A DNA stretch of 64,000 nt from assembly GCA_027563935.2 (NCBI GenBank), contig CM050449.1, positions 43,622,507 through 43,686,506 on the forward strand, written 5' to 3'. Source of the stretch: Costus lasius. Its lineage: Eukaryota > Streptophyta > Magnoliopsida > Zingiberales > Costaceae. Under the pieces are notes generated by a model. That model made no database searches. It was not told where the DNA came from and was given only the letters and a program-made list of their open reading frames with translations. Below are positions 9,948 through 21,996 of this stretch, in pieces (position 1 is the stretch's first letter; each line of letters starts with the position of its first letter). Position numbers and translations under genes: made by a program.

Positions 9948-10462
9948 GTGGTATCAAAGCGACTTGCGAGATTCGAACGATGTATTTTCATGTTTTCCAT
10001 GCTCACATGCCATATCTCAATTTTCGAAAATTGCATGTTAGTGGCGCATGATTTTTCTAGTAAGAAAAATTATAGGTCTTTGCTTCCTATCTTCTATTCA
10101 ATTTCTTTTGGATTGTTGAAAGATTATTTTCTTGATTGATTTAAGATCAAAGGCGCACGTAATTTTGTTAAGTAGGATGGGCATTGTATCTTCGGACTGG
10201 CCGGGTCTCTTGATTTGACAAAAATTGCCAGCTGACAAGATGTATGAAATCATAAAGAAACATAATCTCAAATGATAAAAAGATAAAAAGATCTGTGATA
10301 AGATGATGTGGAAGAAAGACATGATTTATGGAAAAGTAAAATTTCAGATTTTATGTTTTTCATGAGCATGTAGAATTGCATGAGTAAATACCTTGGTTGT
10401 GCATAATGTTGTGGTCATGAGTCAAGCCCCTTTGCTTTTAACTAAGAAGAAGATTAGGGTGG
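9948..10462 (+). mobile_element. Copia B1 primer-binding site and leader
   Basis: TGGTATCAAAGC at 9949-9960 is the primer-binding site, complementary to the tRNA-Met 3' end except for one base. The leader matches B3 from 54743. It breaks off at GATTAGGGTGGCGCA, where the sequence jumps into integrase. About 0.9 kb of leader and all of gag and protease are deleted relative to B3. Confidence 0.8.
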
Positions 10463-12134
10463 CGCATATCACAACTCACTCCTCCTGGAACACCTTAATG
10501 GAATGGTGTCTGAGAGGAGAAATCGAACCTTGTTGGACATGGTTCGGTCTATGATGAGTCATGCAACTCTACCTCCCTCATTCTGGGGTCATGCACTTGA
10601 GATAGCTTCTCTGATACTGAATAACGTTCCATCTAAGAGTGTCTCCAAGATACCATACGAGGTATGGAGTGGGAGACACCCTAACCTCTCTTTTATCAGG
10701 ATCTGGGGATGTGACGGTTATGTCAAACGTCAGGATTCTAGCAAGTTAGCACCTAGATCTAATAAATGTGTGTTTGTGGGGTACCCTAAGGAAACTAAGG
10801 GTTACTACTTCTATGTTCCCACCGAGAACAAAGTTTTTGTTGCTCGGGGTACTGTCTTTCTAGAGAAAGAATTTCTTATGAAGGAAGTTAGTGGGAGAAA
10901 GTTTGACTTGGACGAGGTCCAAGTGCAGCCACAAGACACAGAGATGGAACCTGAGCTACCTGCACCAGTTGCTGGGCAACCTGAGGTTCAGACACAGGCC
11001 CCATGTAGGTCTAGGAGGATTCATCGTATGCCTGAAAGGTATGGGTCGCTGCCGACTCAACACGAAGGGATCTTCATCATTGAGGATGAACCCAGGACTT
11101 ATGATGAGGCGGTCAGTGGACCGGACTCCGAGAGATGGCTTGAGGCCATGCGATCCGAGATGGATTCCATGTCAGCAAACCAAGTCTGGGATTTAGTTGA
11201 GCTGCCTGATGGTGTAAAACCCATAGGGTGTAAATGGGTCTTCAAAAAGAAGATTAACATGGATGGCAACATAGTTACCTATAAGGGTAGACTAGTGGCT
11301 AAAGGATTCAAACAAGTCCACGGGGTGGACTATGATGAAACCTTATCGCCAGTTGCCATGATCAAATCCATTCGGATTCTGCTTGCTATAGCTGCATATC
11401 ATGACTATGAGATGTGGCAGATGGATGTGAAGACAGCATTCCTTAACGGTAAGCTGACTGAGGATGTGTACACGACACAACCTGGTGGCTTCATCCATCC
11501 TGTAGATGCCAGCAAAAGCGAATCTTTGGTTTGATGAATCTATGAAAGATTATGGCTTTATCAAAAGCGAATATGACGCCTGTGTATACAGAAAATTCAG
11601 TGGGAGCTTGGTGACTTTTCTGGTCTTGTATGTCGATGACATACTGCTCATCGGAAATGAAATCCCTAGTCTTCAAGCTGTGAAGACATGATTAGGGAAG
11701 TGTTTCGAGATGAAGGACTTAGGGGAGGCCGCCTATATCCTAAGCGTGAGGATCTACCGGGATAGATCCAAAAGGTTCTTGGCCCTTAGTCAGAGTACCC
11801 ACATTGATAAGGTCCTGGAGAGGTTCAACTTGGTGCAATCCAAGAAAGGATACCTTCCAGTGAGACATAGCCTTACTCTCTCAAAGAGCCAGTGTCCCAC
11901 CACACAAGCTGAGAGGGATGAAATGAGTCGAGTGCCCTATGCTTCGGCAGTGGGATCAATTATGTATGCAATGTTGTGTACTAGACCAGATGTGGCTTAT
12001 GCTATGAGCATAACCAGCCGATACCAATCCAATCCAAGATTGCAGCACTGGGTGGTTGGAACTAAGGATCTGTTCTTCGTCTATGGGGGACAGGAAGACC
12101 TCAGTATACAGGGCTCTACTGATGCGTCGTTCCA
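10463..12134 (+). pseudogene. Copia B1 pol remnant (integrase to RNase H)
   Basis: Begins inside integrase just before NGVSERRNR, which holds the last residue of the D-D-E triad. It continues through the integrase C-terminal region (IWGCDGYVK, FVGYPKETKGYYFY) into reverse transcriptase (CKWVFKKKIN, QMDVKTAFLNG, LYVDDILLIGN). Breaks seen: a deletion of about 20 codons with frameshift near 11513 that removes the KSIYGLKQAS block, a TGA at 11689-11691 replacing a tryptophan codon, and a loss of about 9 codons near 12055. RNase H stops after TDASF at the junction with the inverted B LTR. It is not functional. It is more diverged from A1-A3 than they are from each other. Confidence 0.85.
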
Positions 12135-12759
12135 TAAACCCCTTGTAATCTCCCATGACTTACCAAAGAAGTCCATCATGCCATAGGCGCCCGAAGCCTT
12201 GCCACAAAGGCAAGGTTTCCATCCAAGGATGAAAGGGCAAGGCGCCAAATCCTTCCAAAGGAAGTAACATGCGCCCACTCCTCCCCATTATGCCCTTAGG
12301 CACCAATGGGAGGAGACTTCTCCCTATTATACCCTTTTAGCCTGTTGTCTCTTCATGACAACTTGTTATTGGGCCTCATTGGGTAAAGAGCTAGCCCAAA
12401 CTTCATTACATGGGTGTATTAAGCAATTGGATCCATTCCAATGCAAACCTAATTCAAAAGTGACCAACCATGGTCAATTTTGGGTCAACCTGCCAAAAAT
12501 GAAGTTTGGCTCCAGTAACTCTCTTCTATCTCATTAGACCCATTTGCGCTGATGAAATCTCCCAAATAGATCCGAGCTATCCAATAACTCGATCATAAGG
12601 CTTCCTGATCAATACGAGAATTCGAGTATCAAGGTGTGCGACCCTGTAGGTTCCTCTGACGTTGGCAATACTGACCTAAGGTCACCACAAGCAGTGAGTG
12701 GCACCAAGCAGTGCATCGCTGCTACCCAAGTCATCGGAATGGATATCGACATCGACATC
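12135..12759 (-). mobile_element. Minus-strand copia B LTR, middle piece
   Basis: Reverse complement of the central B LTR, covering the CCATTGGTGCCTAAGGGCATAATGG and GATATCCATTCC landmarks. It ends at ACATC (12755-12759), which is repeated at 23747-23751 on the far side of the solo LTR. This LTR was therefore the target of that insertion. Confidence 0.85.
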
Positions 12760-14580
12760 TGTTGGTGTATATGCCCTAAGACCTAGTTTTGGTCCATTAT
12801 GTACTACTTGACTTTGATATTTATATATCATTCTGGCATTGTCGTTATCTATGTTTGTTTATATCTGCGCATATGTACTAACATGATAATGTCCCTGGGG
12901 ACAGATTGGATCTGTGCTCGAACTATAGTCCCCAGTCGATGTACCTTAGTGGATATGGGACAGCTATGGTAGTTGTGAGACTGGTATGTGGGCTGGTTAG
13001 GCACGTGGTGCTAACGCAGACACATGGGTATATCATTGGAGGATATACTGGATAGACCTGTTGTGAGGCTATGACTTGGTGTCATGAGTTATGATACAAC
13101 CTAACATCTCGCCGTAGTTGGGAGGTCATAACGGTTGTCATTGAGCATGTCACGACCCATATGAGAAGGTCAATGGACAGACAAAGGATTTGCCCCTTCC
13201 TTAGGGAAGCATGATATCCATGCAGCTCCTCTATGGTTCTATGACTGAAAGTGTATGGCCATACCCAGGTAAGAACCTGATTTAGTCATAGCCATGTGAT
13301 TGGGTGAAAACAAGTGGTGACACACTTGTCCAATCGGATATCAGTTCGGCAAAGAGACTGTAATGCATCTGTACCTAGTTGCGATGATGGGGATGTCGAT
13401 GTCGATATCCATTCCAATGACCTGGGTAGCAGCGATGCACTGCTATATGCCACTCACTGCTTGTGGTGACCTTTGGTCAACACTGCCAGCGTCAGAGGAA
13501 CCTACAGGGTCACACACAAAGACACTCGAGTTCTCATATTGATCGGGAAGCCTTATGATCGAGTTATAGGATAACTCGGATCTATTTTGGAGATTTCATC
13601 AGCGCCAATGGGCCTGATGAGATGGAAGAAACTTTTTGAAGCCAACTTCTGTTTTTGGCATATTGGCCGAATTAACCATGGTTAGCCTCATTTGACCATG
13701 GGTTAAGTTGGATTGGATCCAATCGCTTGATTAACATGACTAATGGTCTTTGGGCTAGACCCATTGCTAAGTTGGGCTCAATATTAAGTTGTCATGAAGA
13801 GAAAAAAGGGCTAGAAGGGTATAATGGGGACAAATCTTCTCCCCTAGGCGCCTATGGGCATAATGGGGAGAAGTGGCACAATTTGCTTCATAAGGAAGCA
13901 ATTGGCGCCTCCCCCCTTTATCCCTTATGGTATGAATGCCTCTATGGCATTGCTTGGGGCCCAAGGCAAGGCCTTGGCGCACAAGGAAAGGCGTGGGCAC
14001 AAAAGGAATGGTTGAATGAGAATTATGGAAATGTCTTGGAGACTTTCCTTGGATCAAACCTTCTCATCCTAGCCGCCCACTTGTCTTGATCCTAGCCTTT
14101 CACAAACCGCCTCTTGCCCTATAAAAGAGCACCTAGCCGCCCCCTCTCATAAGTGACAATTCCTTGGAGGCGTAAGCAATAGAGAGGGGCGAAAGCTTGG
14201 AGGCTCTTGGCATAACTTCTCTTCCTCCAACATCTAGCCGCAAGCACAAGTCTTCTTCTCCTCCTCTTGGCCCAAGAAGGACTTGGACTTGGTGACTACT
14301 TCTCCTCTCCTTCTTCTTGGCGCATACACCTTGGAGGTAGAGCAGAGTTGAAGAGGGAGAACATAAGGCTTGAATCTTCTTCCCGACGCTAGCACCAAGC
14401 GCGGAAGAAGAGAGCTCGAGGAGTCCGTGTGTGTGAGACTGCAGAGGGTGAACACGTCGGCGCCTATCTCAACATCGACATCTCTTTGCTCGCTAAAGGT
14501 ACTTTCTATCAGATCATGTCGATCCCCTTGCTTGACGATCTACACTGGGTTTTTGGGACTGGCCTGTTTCGGGGACATTC
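12760..14580 (+). mobile_element. Solo copia B LTR, left part
   Basis: Starts TGTTGGTGTATATGCC directly after ACATC (12755-12759). With 23687-23746 it forms a complete B LTR of about 1881 bp with no internal region, flanked by ACATC on both sides (12755-12759 and 23747-23751). That is a textbook solo LTR formed by LTR-LTR recombination. A promoter-like CTATAAAAG lies at 14119-14127. The A1 element interrupts it after CATTC (14576-14580). Confidence 0.9.
14119..14127 (+). promoter_or_regulatory. TATA box of solo B LTR
   Basis: CTATAAAAG in the second half of the LTR. The same motif is at 54289-54297 in the B3 LTR, in the same relative position, which supports it as the B family core promoter. 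B1 has a weaker CTATATATG near 4210. Confidence 0.6.
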
Positions 14581-16265
14581 TGTTGGGGTATGCCCTTAAG
14601 GCTAATGTTTGAGGCCTTGGGATTGTATCAGTATCATGTAATAAACTCTTATGTTTATAAAGGCAATGGTTGTTATTCAGTTTGTTACCTTATCTGATGC
14701 AATAAGTGTACTTCTGAATAATGTCTCAAAGCTGTTCAGCTAGGCTGACATGCAGTTAAGTCCTTAGTCGAGATATCTTGGTGAACATGAGACAGCCTTG
14801 ATATGGTTAAGACTAATATGTGTTCTAATCTTATAGGATGCTTCGAGCATGGAATAAGATGTAGACTCATGGGTACATTGGATGTACTGGACAGACCCTA
14901 CTAGGATATTCAATTGCTTGTCACAATGTGAATAATCCTTGATTGCAACAAGTGGCACATGTCCTCTGACTTGAGATCACTTGTGTTTCTAAATGATGAT
15001 TGTCATTGTTTTGAGGTAGTTCAATATCATTTGAAACATAATGATTATAGACTATCTTGGATGGTGAGCTTGAGTCAGGTTAGGGCACTAGTGATAGACA
15101 AAGGATTGCCGTCTCCTTGTTTAAGGAGTGTGATGTTCTAAAGGGGCCCCCTGGATGAGATGATTGAGAAAAGTGTATGGCCATACCCAGGTGACTATGT
15201 TCATCTGATCTAATCATGCTCATCATATTGGAGCTACAAGCTTGACACGCTTGTCCAATAAGAACGTCCAGTGGCAAAGGATATTTGCATGCCTGGTGAA
15301 GTGGATTCACACTTGTGCTGTGGTTTGGGTGTAGTCTTGGAAGACTCTTTCCTTTATATCGGGAAACAGTGATGTGTTGCTAGATACCCCTCACTGATCG
15401 TGATAACGTAAGTTATCGTTACCGACATTTAAAGGAAACCCTCAGGGTCGCACAATTTGATGATATGGCTTACTTAAGTCAGATCGTGTGGACTGAATTA
15501 TTTGGGTTCAGTTTAAAGGGATTTAATCTCTGATTTTAAGTGAGATCTGGTCTGATCATGTTTGATTGATTAGGGCTTGAGATCGGTAAGCTTCGATCAA
15601 GAGAATGGATGCTAGATTGGTGAGATCAGAAACATCAAGAGATCAACGGTTATATCTGGAGCCTTAGGGTTTAATCATGATCTAGACTGGATCGCTTGGC
15701 TTGATTGGTTCTTGAACCGAACCGAATTGAACCAGCTCATTAAGTGAGCGGATAGTTCATGAGATAAGAGGTTTGTGATTGGGGTAAACCCATGATCGCA
15801 TATTGAGAAGTGGCATGCTATTTTTAGATAGCACTTCTCTAAACGTGACCACGCCTCACGTTTCTCCTCTTCATGCCTCTTCTCGCCTCGCCTCTCCACG
15901 AGTCGACACAAGTTCTCTCTCGTGTTGTGAAGAAGGTGAACGAAAAGGAGAAGGAAGAAATCGCCAAGAAGATCTCATCCCTTTCATTCGATCAGGATAC
16001 TTGGACGATCCTTGCTAGCACAAGGGGCGACAAGGAGGAGCCAAGACTCATCTTGTGTGCGTCACCTCTGGAGGAAAGCCATATCGCTTTCTGCTTCCAA
16101 GTCGCCATCCAGAAATGGCATCGGTATGAATCTCATTCTTTCTATAGAATGTTTTTATGTTGATCATATAGCATGCAATAGATCTAGAAACCCTCTCCGC
16201 TGCTTCATATCCTCCAAAATGCGCCTATTAGGGTTTCGCCCCCCTTTGATGTAGGGGTTCCTTCA
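14581..16265 (+). repeat. A1 5' LTR
   Basis: Runs from TGTTGGGGTATGCCC to GTAGGGGTTCCTTCA, 1685 bp. Short frames inside it (such as 14764-14958 and 15803-16018) recur in every A LTR on whichever strand it lies and are not genes. Confidence 0.95.
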
Positions 16266-16267
16266 AT

Positions 16268-16280
16268 TGGTATCAGAGCC
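16268..16280 (+). other. A1 primer-binding site
   Basis: TGGTATCAGAGCC is 2 bases after the LTR end. It is complementary to the 3' end of plant initiator tRNA-Met, the usual primer for minus-strand synthesis in copia elements. Confidence 0.95.
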
Positions 16281-17551
16281 TGGTTTCATGCATGTTTTAT
16301 GATTGCTTGAGCCATTTGTGATCCATATTTGTGCAAGTATGCTTAGATCTTCTTCTTGTTAACATGCGAAATATACATGATGTATGATTATATTTAAGTT
16401 GCGCATGTATCATGTTATTATGGCGCTTGTTAATGTTTTCGTCAAAAACAAATATCACTTGCGCGCCTCATTAGATCTAAGTTGTGCCTACTGTAAACCC
16501 TTAGACGGGTTGATGGGGTTGAAGTCATCCTCTAGGTTAGATCCAATAGTCTGATCAGACCATCTGACAGCCTAGATGGGTCGACCAGATGGCACCCATG
16601 CGTAAGCATGTAGTGGATATAGGTCGACTGCATCACAGGCGTGTAGCGAGGTCTGGTTGAGACAACTGATGAACGCATATGAGTTAGGCCCGGGTTCACA
16701 CCCGCTTGCCAGAACTCATGATGGTTGTTCAGCCCTTGGCGCATGCATAGTTAACCACTGGGTCGACTCAAGTCAATTAGGACTTGGTGCATGCAAGGGC
16801 AGTGGATCTGACTAGACATGATGAGTGCATCCCTATCAATGGACCGTTGTAAGGTAGTAAGGGCATATAAGGAAAATAAAATTGATGCCAATGGGGTTTT
16901 CAAAATTTTATTTTTATGGTTGGATCGCATGTTGATTGATGCCATGTGCTTGTTTATTTATTCTTATGTGGGCTGCCCGTGTTTAATGTGTGCTGTGCTG
17001 GGGCCTGCGTGCCTGGAAATTATTTTGTAAATTAATTTTAATTGTGATCTGCGCATCACATTGCATTTAATTTATAAAGTGTAATTGACCTGCGTGTCAA
17101 TCTTGTCTAGATAGATTAATTTGTAAGTTAATCAGACAAGAGCACAGAGCACACTTGGCAGAGGCGCTTGCAGCAGAGGCTTGACCAGGTGGGAGGTCCA
17201 GGGTTCGACTCTAGGACCAGGCGCATTTTCCCTGGTGGGCGCACCTCAGCTGCAAATGGCGCTTGGGCCCTGGTTTGGGCCAAATGAGCAGCTAAAAGAC
17301 CCATGAAGAAAAGCAAGTGAAGACTTAAGTTAATTAAGGTCTTACTTAGGCTATGGGCTTTTACCACATAAGATCCATGCTTTCTTTTATTGTTTAAATA
17401 AGTAGAACAGCATGATTTATTTATCTTCTGCTATCACCATAGGAATTGCATGATAGTGAAGAAGATTAAAGACCGTTAAAATCCAACGCTAAAATATCAA
17501 GCTCGTAAACCTTCTGACGCGAAACCTCACTGTTCTGATTATCGTTGGAGC

Positions 17552-17899
17552 CGTGTTGTACCCACTCAGTGGGCACGTCCATCTATCTTCAGACGGTGCG
17601 GGATTACACCTGCGTGTTACAGAGAAGGGATTTATCGCTTCTCGTTGCTCAGCATAGCACGTGGTGGTCCAGGGAGTAGGTCGGGTTAGCTTGACCATGT
17701 AGACTACATATGTGGCGCATATGGTAGCACATGGAGGCAGCCATCTGTGGGGTCAGAGACTGTGTTGTACCAACTCAGTTGGCACAGTCTGCTGGATTGC
17801 CCAGATGAAGGGGAATCGCACGGGTTGGCGATTGGCTGAGACAGCCTACCAGAGATTAGTGCTTGTACTCTCTGTGCATCTTATCTCGCCTGAGCGGGA
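17552..17899 (+). ncRNA. Three-hairpin module in the A1 leader
   Basis: Hairpin 1 (17552-17577): CGTG, bulge TTGTA, stem CCCAC/GTGGG with loop TCA, then CACG. Hairpin 2 (17758-17789): GACTGTG, bulge TTGTA, stem CCAAC/GTTGG with loop TCA, then CACAGTC. Hairpin 3 (17884-17899): TCTCGC/GCGGGA with loop CTGA. Hairpins 1 and 2 share layout and loop but differ by a compensated base pair in the inner stem. The B3 leader has a matching set (55880-56220) with other bases in the stems. The position between primer site and gag fits a packaging or dimerisation signal. That role is inferred. Confidence 0.6.
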
Positions 17900-18091
17900 C
17901 GCGGAGACCAAGTATGAAATCTGGATCCCATCTCACTAAAAGAGTTCTACTCTTTCGGGCTGTTTTGCTGGATTTTTCAGCCAGATAAAATAGTGAGAAA
18001 AAGAATCTTTCTTAAGTCCTGATCGATTCTTAACATTGATACTGACCTTGCTGTTCTTGCATTGTTGTAGATACCTGCAGCAACGAACACC

Positions 18092-21000
18092 ATGAACTTC
18101 AATGTGCGATCCCTACTGGAAAGAGAGAAGTTTGCTGGGCCGAACTTCTCAGACTGGTTTGGACACCTTAAGATTGTTCTTAAGGCAGAGAGGAAACTGT
18201 ATGTCCTCGAGACGGCTATACCGCCTCAGCCCGCTCCGAACGCCGCAAGGGCGGTTCGGGATGCTTATGAAAAGCACGTCAATGATAGCATTGATGTCGC
18301 TTGCCTGATGCTAGCGTCTATGACGCCACCGCTGCAGCGTCAGCATGAGGATATGTCTGCTATAGACATGATAGCAAACCTCAAGATGCTGTATGCTGCA
18401 TAGGCGAGGACAGAACGCTATAATCTGACAAAGCTGTTCTTCCAGAGCAAACTGGCTGAAGGGAGCCCAGTGGGAGCTCACGTGCTCAAGATGATTGGGC
18501 ACAAGGAGGCTCTAGAGAAACTGGGGCATACCATCAACCAGGAGCTTGCTGTAGACATTATTCTGCAGTCTCTCCCACCCTCTTTCGATGCGTTCATTAT
18601 TAACTTTAATATGAACAAAATCGATTGTACTCTGGCAGAGCTGCTGAATATGCTCTTGACTACTGAGGAGACTCTGAAGGGAAAGCCTTCGACCTCTGTC
18701 TTAATGGTTCCTTCTAGGAACAAGAAGAAGGGGAAGAAGGGCAAGGCCCCTGTCAAGAGTTACAGCAAGGCTCTGAAGCAAAAAGTCAAGCGGTTAAAGG
18801 AATACAGATGTTTCCACTGTGGCCAGCTGGGTCACTGGAAAAAGGACTGTAAAGCGCTCCAAGGAGAAAAGAGGGAAAGCTTTGCTTCTGGCTCAGGTAT
18901 TTACGTGACAGAAGTCATGGTTTCATCTTCTTCTATATCATGGGTGTTGGACACTGCATGTGGAGTTCACATTTGTTTAAATGTACAGGAACTCAAGAGA
19001 AGAAGACAGGTGGGACAGCATGAGGTGGACTTACGTGTTGGAAACGGGGCACGGGTTGCTGCTGTTGCTGTAGGAGATTATTTCATCTCTTTACCATCTG
19101 GACTTGTATTAGAACTAAACAGTTGTTACTTTGTTCCCAGCATTACTAAAAATATTATCTCCATTCCTGCTCTTGTCAGGAAGGGGTTTTCCTTTGAATG
19201 CAATATTTCAAAGTGTGTTCTTTCTCATGATAATATTGTTTATGCAACTGGTTCAATTAACAATGGGTTATTCATGTTAGACATGGAATGTTCTATACAA
19301 AATATTGATATTAAGAAAGCCAAGCATGTTGATGACAGCACCTTGTTATGGCATAGTCATTTAGGCCATATTAACAAGAAGCGCATTAAGCGGTTGCATG
19401 ATCATGGACTGCTGGGATCATTCTCCTATGAGGAGATTGATACATGCAAGGCTTGTTTAATGGGTAAAATGACGAAGCCACCTTTTCCTAACAAAGGTCA
19501 AAGGGCTTCAGGTTTACTTGACCTTATACACAGTGATGTGTGTGGGCCATTTAGTAAACATGCCAGAGGTGGCTATCAGTACTTCATTACCTTTACTGAT
19601 GATTTCAGTAGGTATGGTTATGTCTATCTTATGAGACATAAGAGTGAATCTTTTGACAAGTTCAAAGAGTTCAAGAATGAAGTACAAAATCAGCTAGGCC
19701 GACATATCAAGGCACTTCGTTCTGATCGAGGTGGAGAATACCTAAGTCGAGAGTTTACTGACTATCTGAAGGAGTGTGGGATTATCTCACAGCTCACTCC
19801 GCCAGGAACACCGCAATGGAATGGTGTGTCCGAGAGGAGAAATAGAACCCTACTTGATATGGTTCGTTCTATGATGAGTCAGGCTACTCTTCCATATTCC
19901 TTTTGGGGATTTACACTGGAAACAGCTGCAAAGGTACTAAACCGAGTGCCATCCAAGGCAGTTTCTAAGACGCCATATGAGTTATGGTATGGGAAACAGC
20001 CGAGCTTGACATTTATCAGGATCTGGGGCTGCGAGGCTTATGTCAAAAAGCTCGCCTCTGGGAAACTAGAGAGCAGATCTGAAAAATGTATCTTTGTCGG
20101 TTACCCTAAGGAAACTAAGGGTTATTATTTCTTCGATCCCAAAGAGAACAAGGTATTTGTTGCTTGGACGGCCATATTTCTTGAGAAGGAGTTTCTTCTG
20201 CAAGAGGCCAGTGGGAGAGAAATAATGCTGGATGAGAATCCAGAGGAAGGACAAAGTGGTCAAGCGCAGTTGGATGAGCCTGAGCCGGTAGAACAGGTTA
20301 CTGAACAACCTGAGGCTCAGATATCACGGGAACCGCGAAGATCGGGAAGGATCCGTCGACAGCCTGAGCGCTATGACGGAGTCTACATCATTGATAATGA
20401 TGAACCCCTCACTTATGCGGATGCGGTCAGTGGACCGGAGTCAGCGAGATGGCTTGAAGCTATGCGCGCCGAGATGGACTCCATGTCAGATAACCAAGTC
20501 TGGGATTTGGTTGATCCGCCTCCGGGAGTTGTCCCTATAGGCTGTAAATGGATCTTCAAGAAGAAGATTGACATGGATGGTAACGTGGTTACCTATAAAG
20601 GCAGGCTAGTTGCGAAAGGTTTCAAACAAATCTACGGGATAGATTATGATGAAACTTTCTCACCTGTAGCTATGTTTAAGTTTATTCGGATTCTTTTCGC
20701 GATAGCAGCATATTATGATTATGAGATCTGGCAAATGGATGTGAAAACAGCTTTCCTGAATGGAAATCTGGATGAGGATGTGTATATGACACAACCAGAA
20801 GGTTTCACTAATCCATCAGATCGTCATAAAATATGCAAGTTAAAGAAGTCTATTTATGGACTTAAACAAGCATCAAGAAGCTGGAATATTCGTTTTGATG
20901 AATCAATCAGTGAATTTGGTTTCATCAAGAACGAGGATGACCCGTGTGTATATAAGAGGTTTAGTGGGAGCGTGATTACTTTCCTAGTCCTCTACGTCGA

Positions 21001-21976
21001 TGACATCTTGATCATTGGAAATGACATTCCTGAAATGCATGCGGTTAAGGCATGGTTAAGGAAATGTTTCCAGATGAAAGATCTAGGAGAAGCAGCCTAT
21101 GTACTAGGTGTGAAGATCTACAGAGATAGATCTAAGAGGCTTCTCGGGCTGTGCCAGAGTACTTACATCGATAAAGTCCTAGAGAGATTCCATTTAGAGA
21201 ATTCTAAAAGAGGGTATCTTCCAGTCAGACATGGTCTGAATCTTTCGAAGAGTCAGTGTCCACAAACATAGACTGAGAAAGATGAAATGGACAATACGCC
21301 TTATGCTTCGGCTATTGGGTCCATTATGTATGCGATGTTGTGTACTCGCCCAGACGTCGCTTACGGGTTAAGCGTGACCAGTCGATTCCAAAGTAATCCA
21401 GGTATGGCGCACTGGATTGTAGTCAAGAACATTTTAAAATATCTGCGGAGGACCAAAGATATGTTCTTGATATATGGTGGTCAGGAAGAACTCAGTATAG
21501 AAGGATATACTGACGCTTCGTTCCAGTCAGACCAGGATGATTTCCGATCGCAATCAGGCTATGTTTTTAGCTTGAATGGAGGAGCAGTGGTGTGGAAAAG
21601 TTTCAAACAGTCAACTGTTGCTGATTCCACAACAGAAGCCGAGTATGTTGCAGCCTCGGAAGCATCCAAGGAGGCAATGTGGATTCGTAAGTTCGTTCAG
21701 GAACTTGGTGTTGTTCCTTCGAGTGCAGATCCTTTGGTTATCTTCTGTGATAACACTGGAGCAATCGCACAAGCAAAGGAACCACGGTCGCACCAGAAGT
21801 CCAAGCACATACAGAGACGGTTTCATTTGATCCGGGAGATCATTGATCGTGGCGAGATCAAAGTCTGCAAGGTACATACAGATGACAATCTGGCAGACCC
21901 GCTTACTAAGCCTCTGGCGCAGCAGAAGCATGTGAAGCACTGTAATAATATGGGTTTGAGATTTCTCAACCATTAG
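18092..21976 (+). pseudogene. A1 gag-pol polyprotein, two in-frame stops
   Basis: A 1295-codon frame from ATG 18092 to TAG 21974, broken by TAG at 18401-18403 (codon 104) and TAG at 21269-21271. A2 and A3 have CAG at the first site and A2 at the second. Domains: gag N-terminus (SLLEREKFAGPNF), zinc knuckle CFHCGQLGHWKKDC (about 240-253), protease site LDTACG (about 287), integrase zinc residues in HSHLGH...CKAC, integrase D-D-E in HSDVCGP, SDRGGEY and SERRNR, reverse transcriptase QMDVKTAF and LYVDDILIIGND, and RNase H YTDASF, TEAEY, FCDNTGA and DNLADPLTKP. The protein would make virus-like particles and carry out replication and integration. The stops prevent full translation. Confidence 0.95.
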
Positions 21977-21985
21977 ATTAAGTGC

Positions 21986-21996
21986 AAGTGGGAGAT
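21986..21996 (+). other. A1 polypurine tract
   Basis: AAGTGGGAGAT lies immediately before the 3' LTR and 10 bases after the gag-pol stop. It is the plus-strand primer site. The same sequence borders the LTR in A2 (31208-31217, minus) and A3 (58984-58993, minus). Confidence 0.85.

Noticed and set aside
14764..14958. Recurring 64-codon frame (also at 763, 22180, 30831, 38227, 58607)
   Set aside because: It is repeated only because it lies in every family A LTR. It appears with either strand of the LTR, has no known motif and no independent support.
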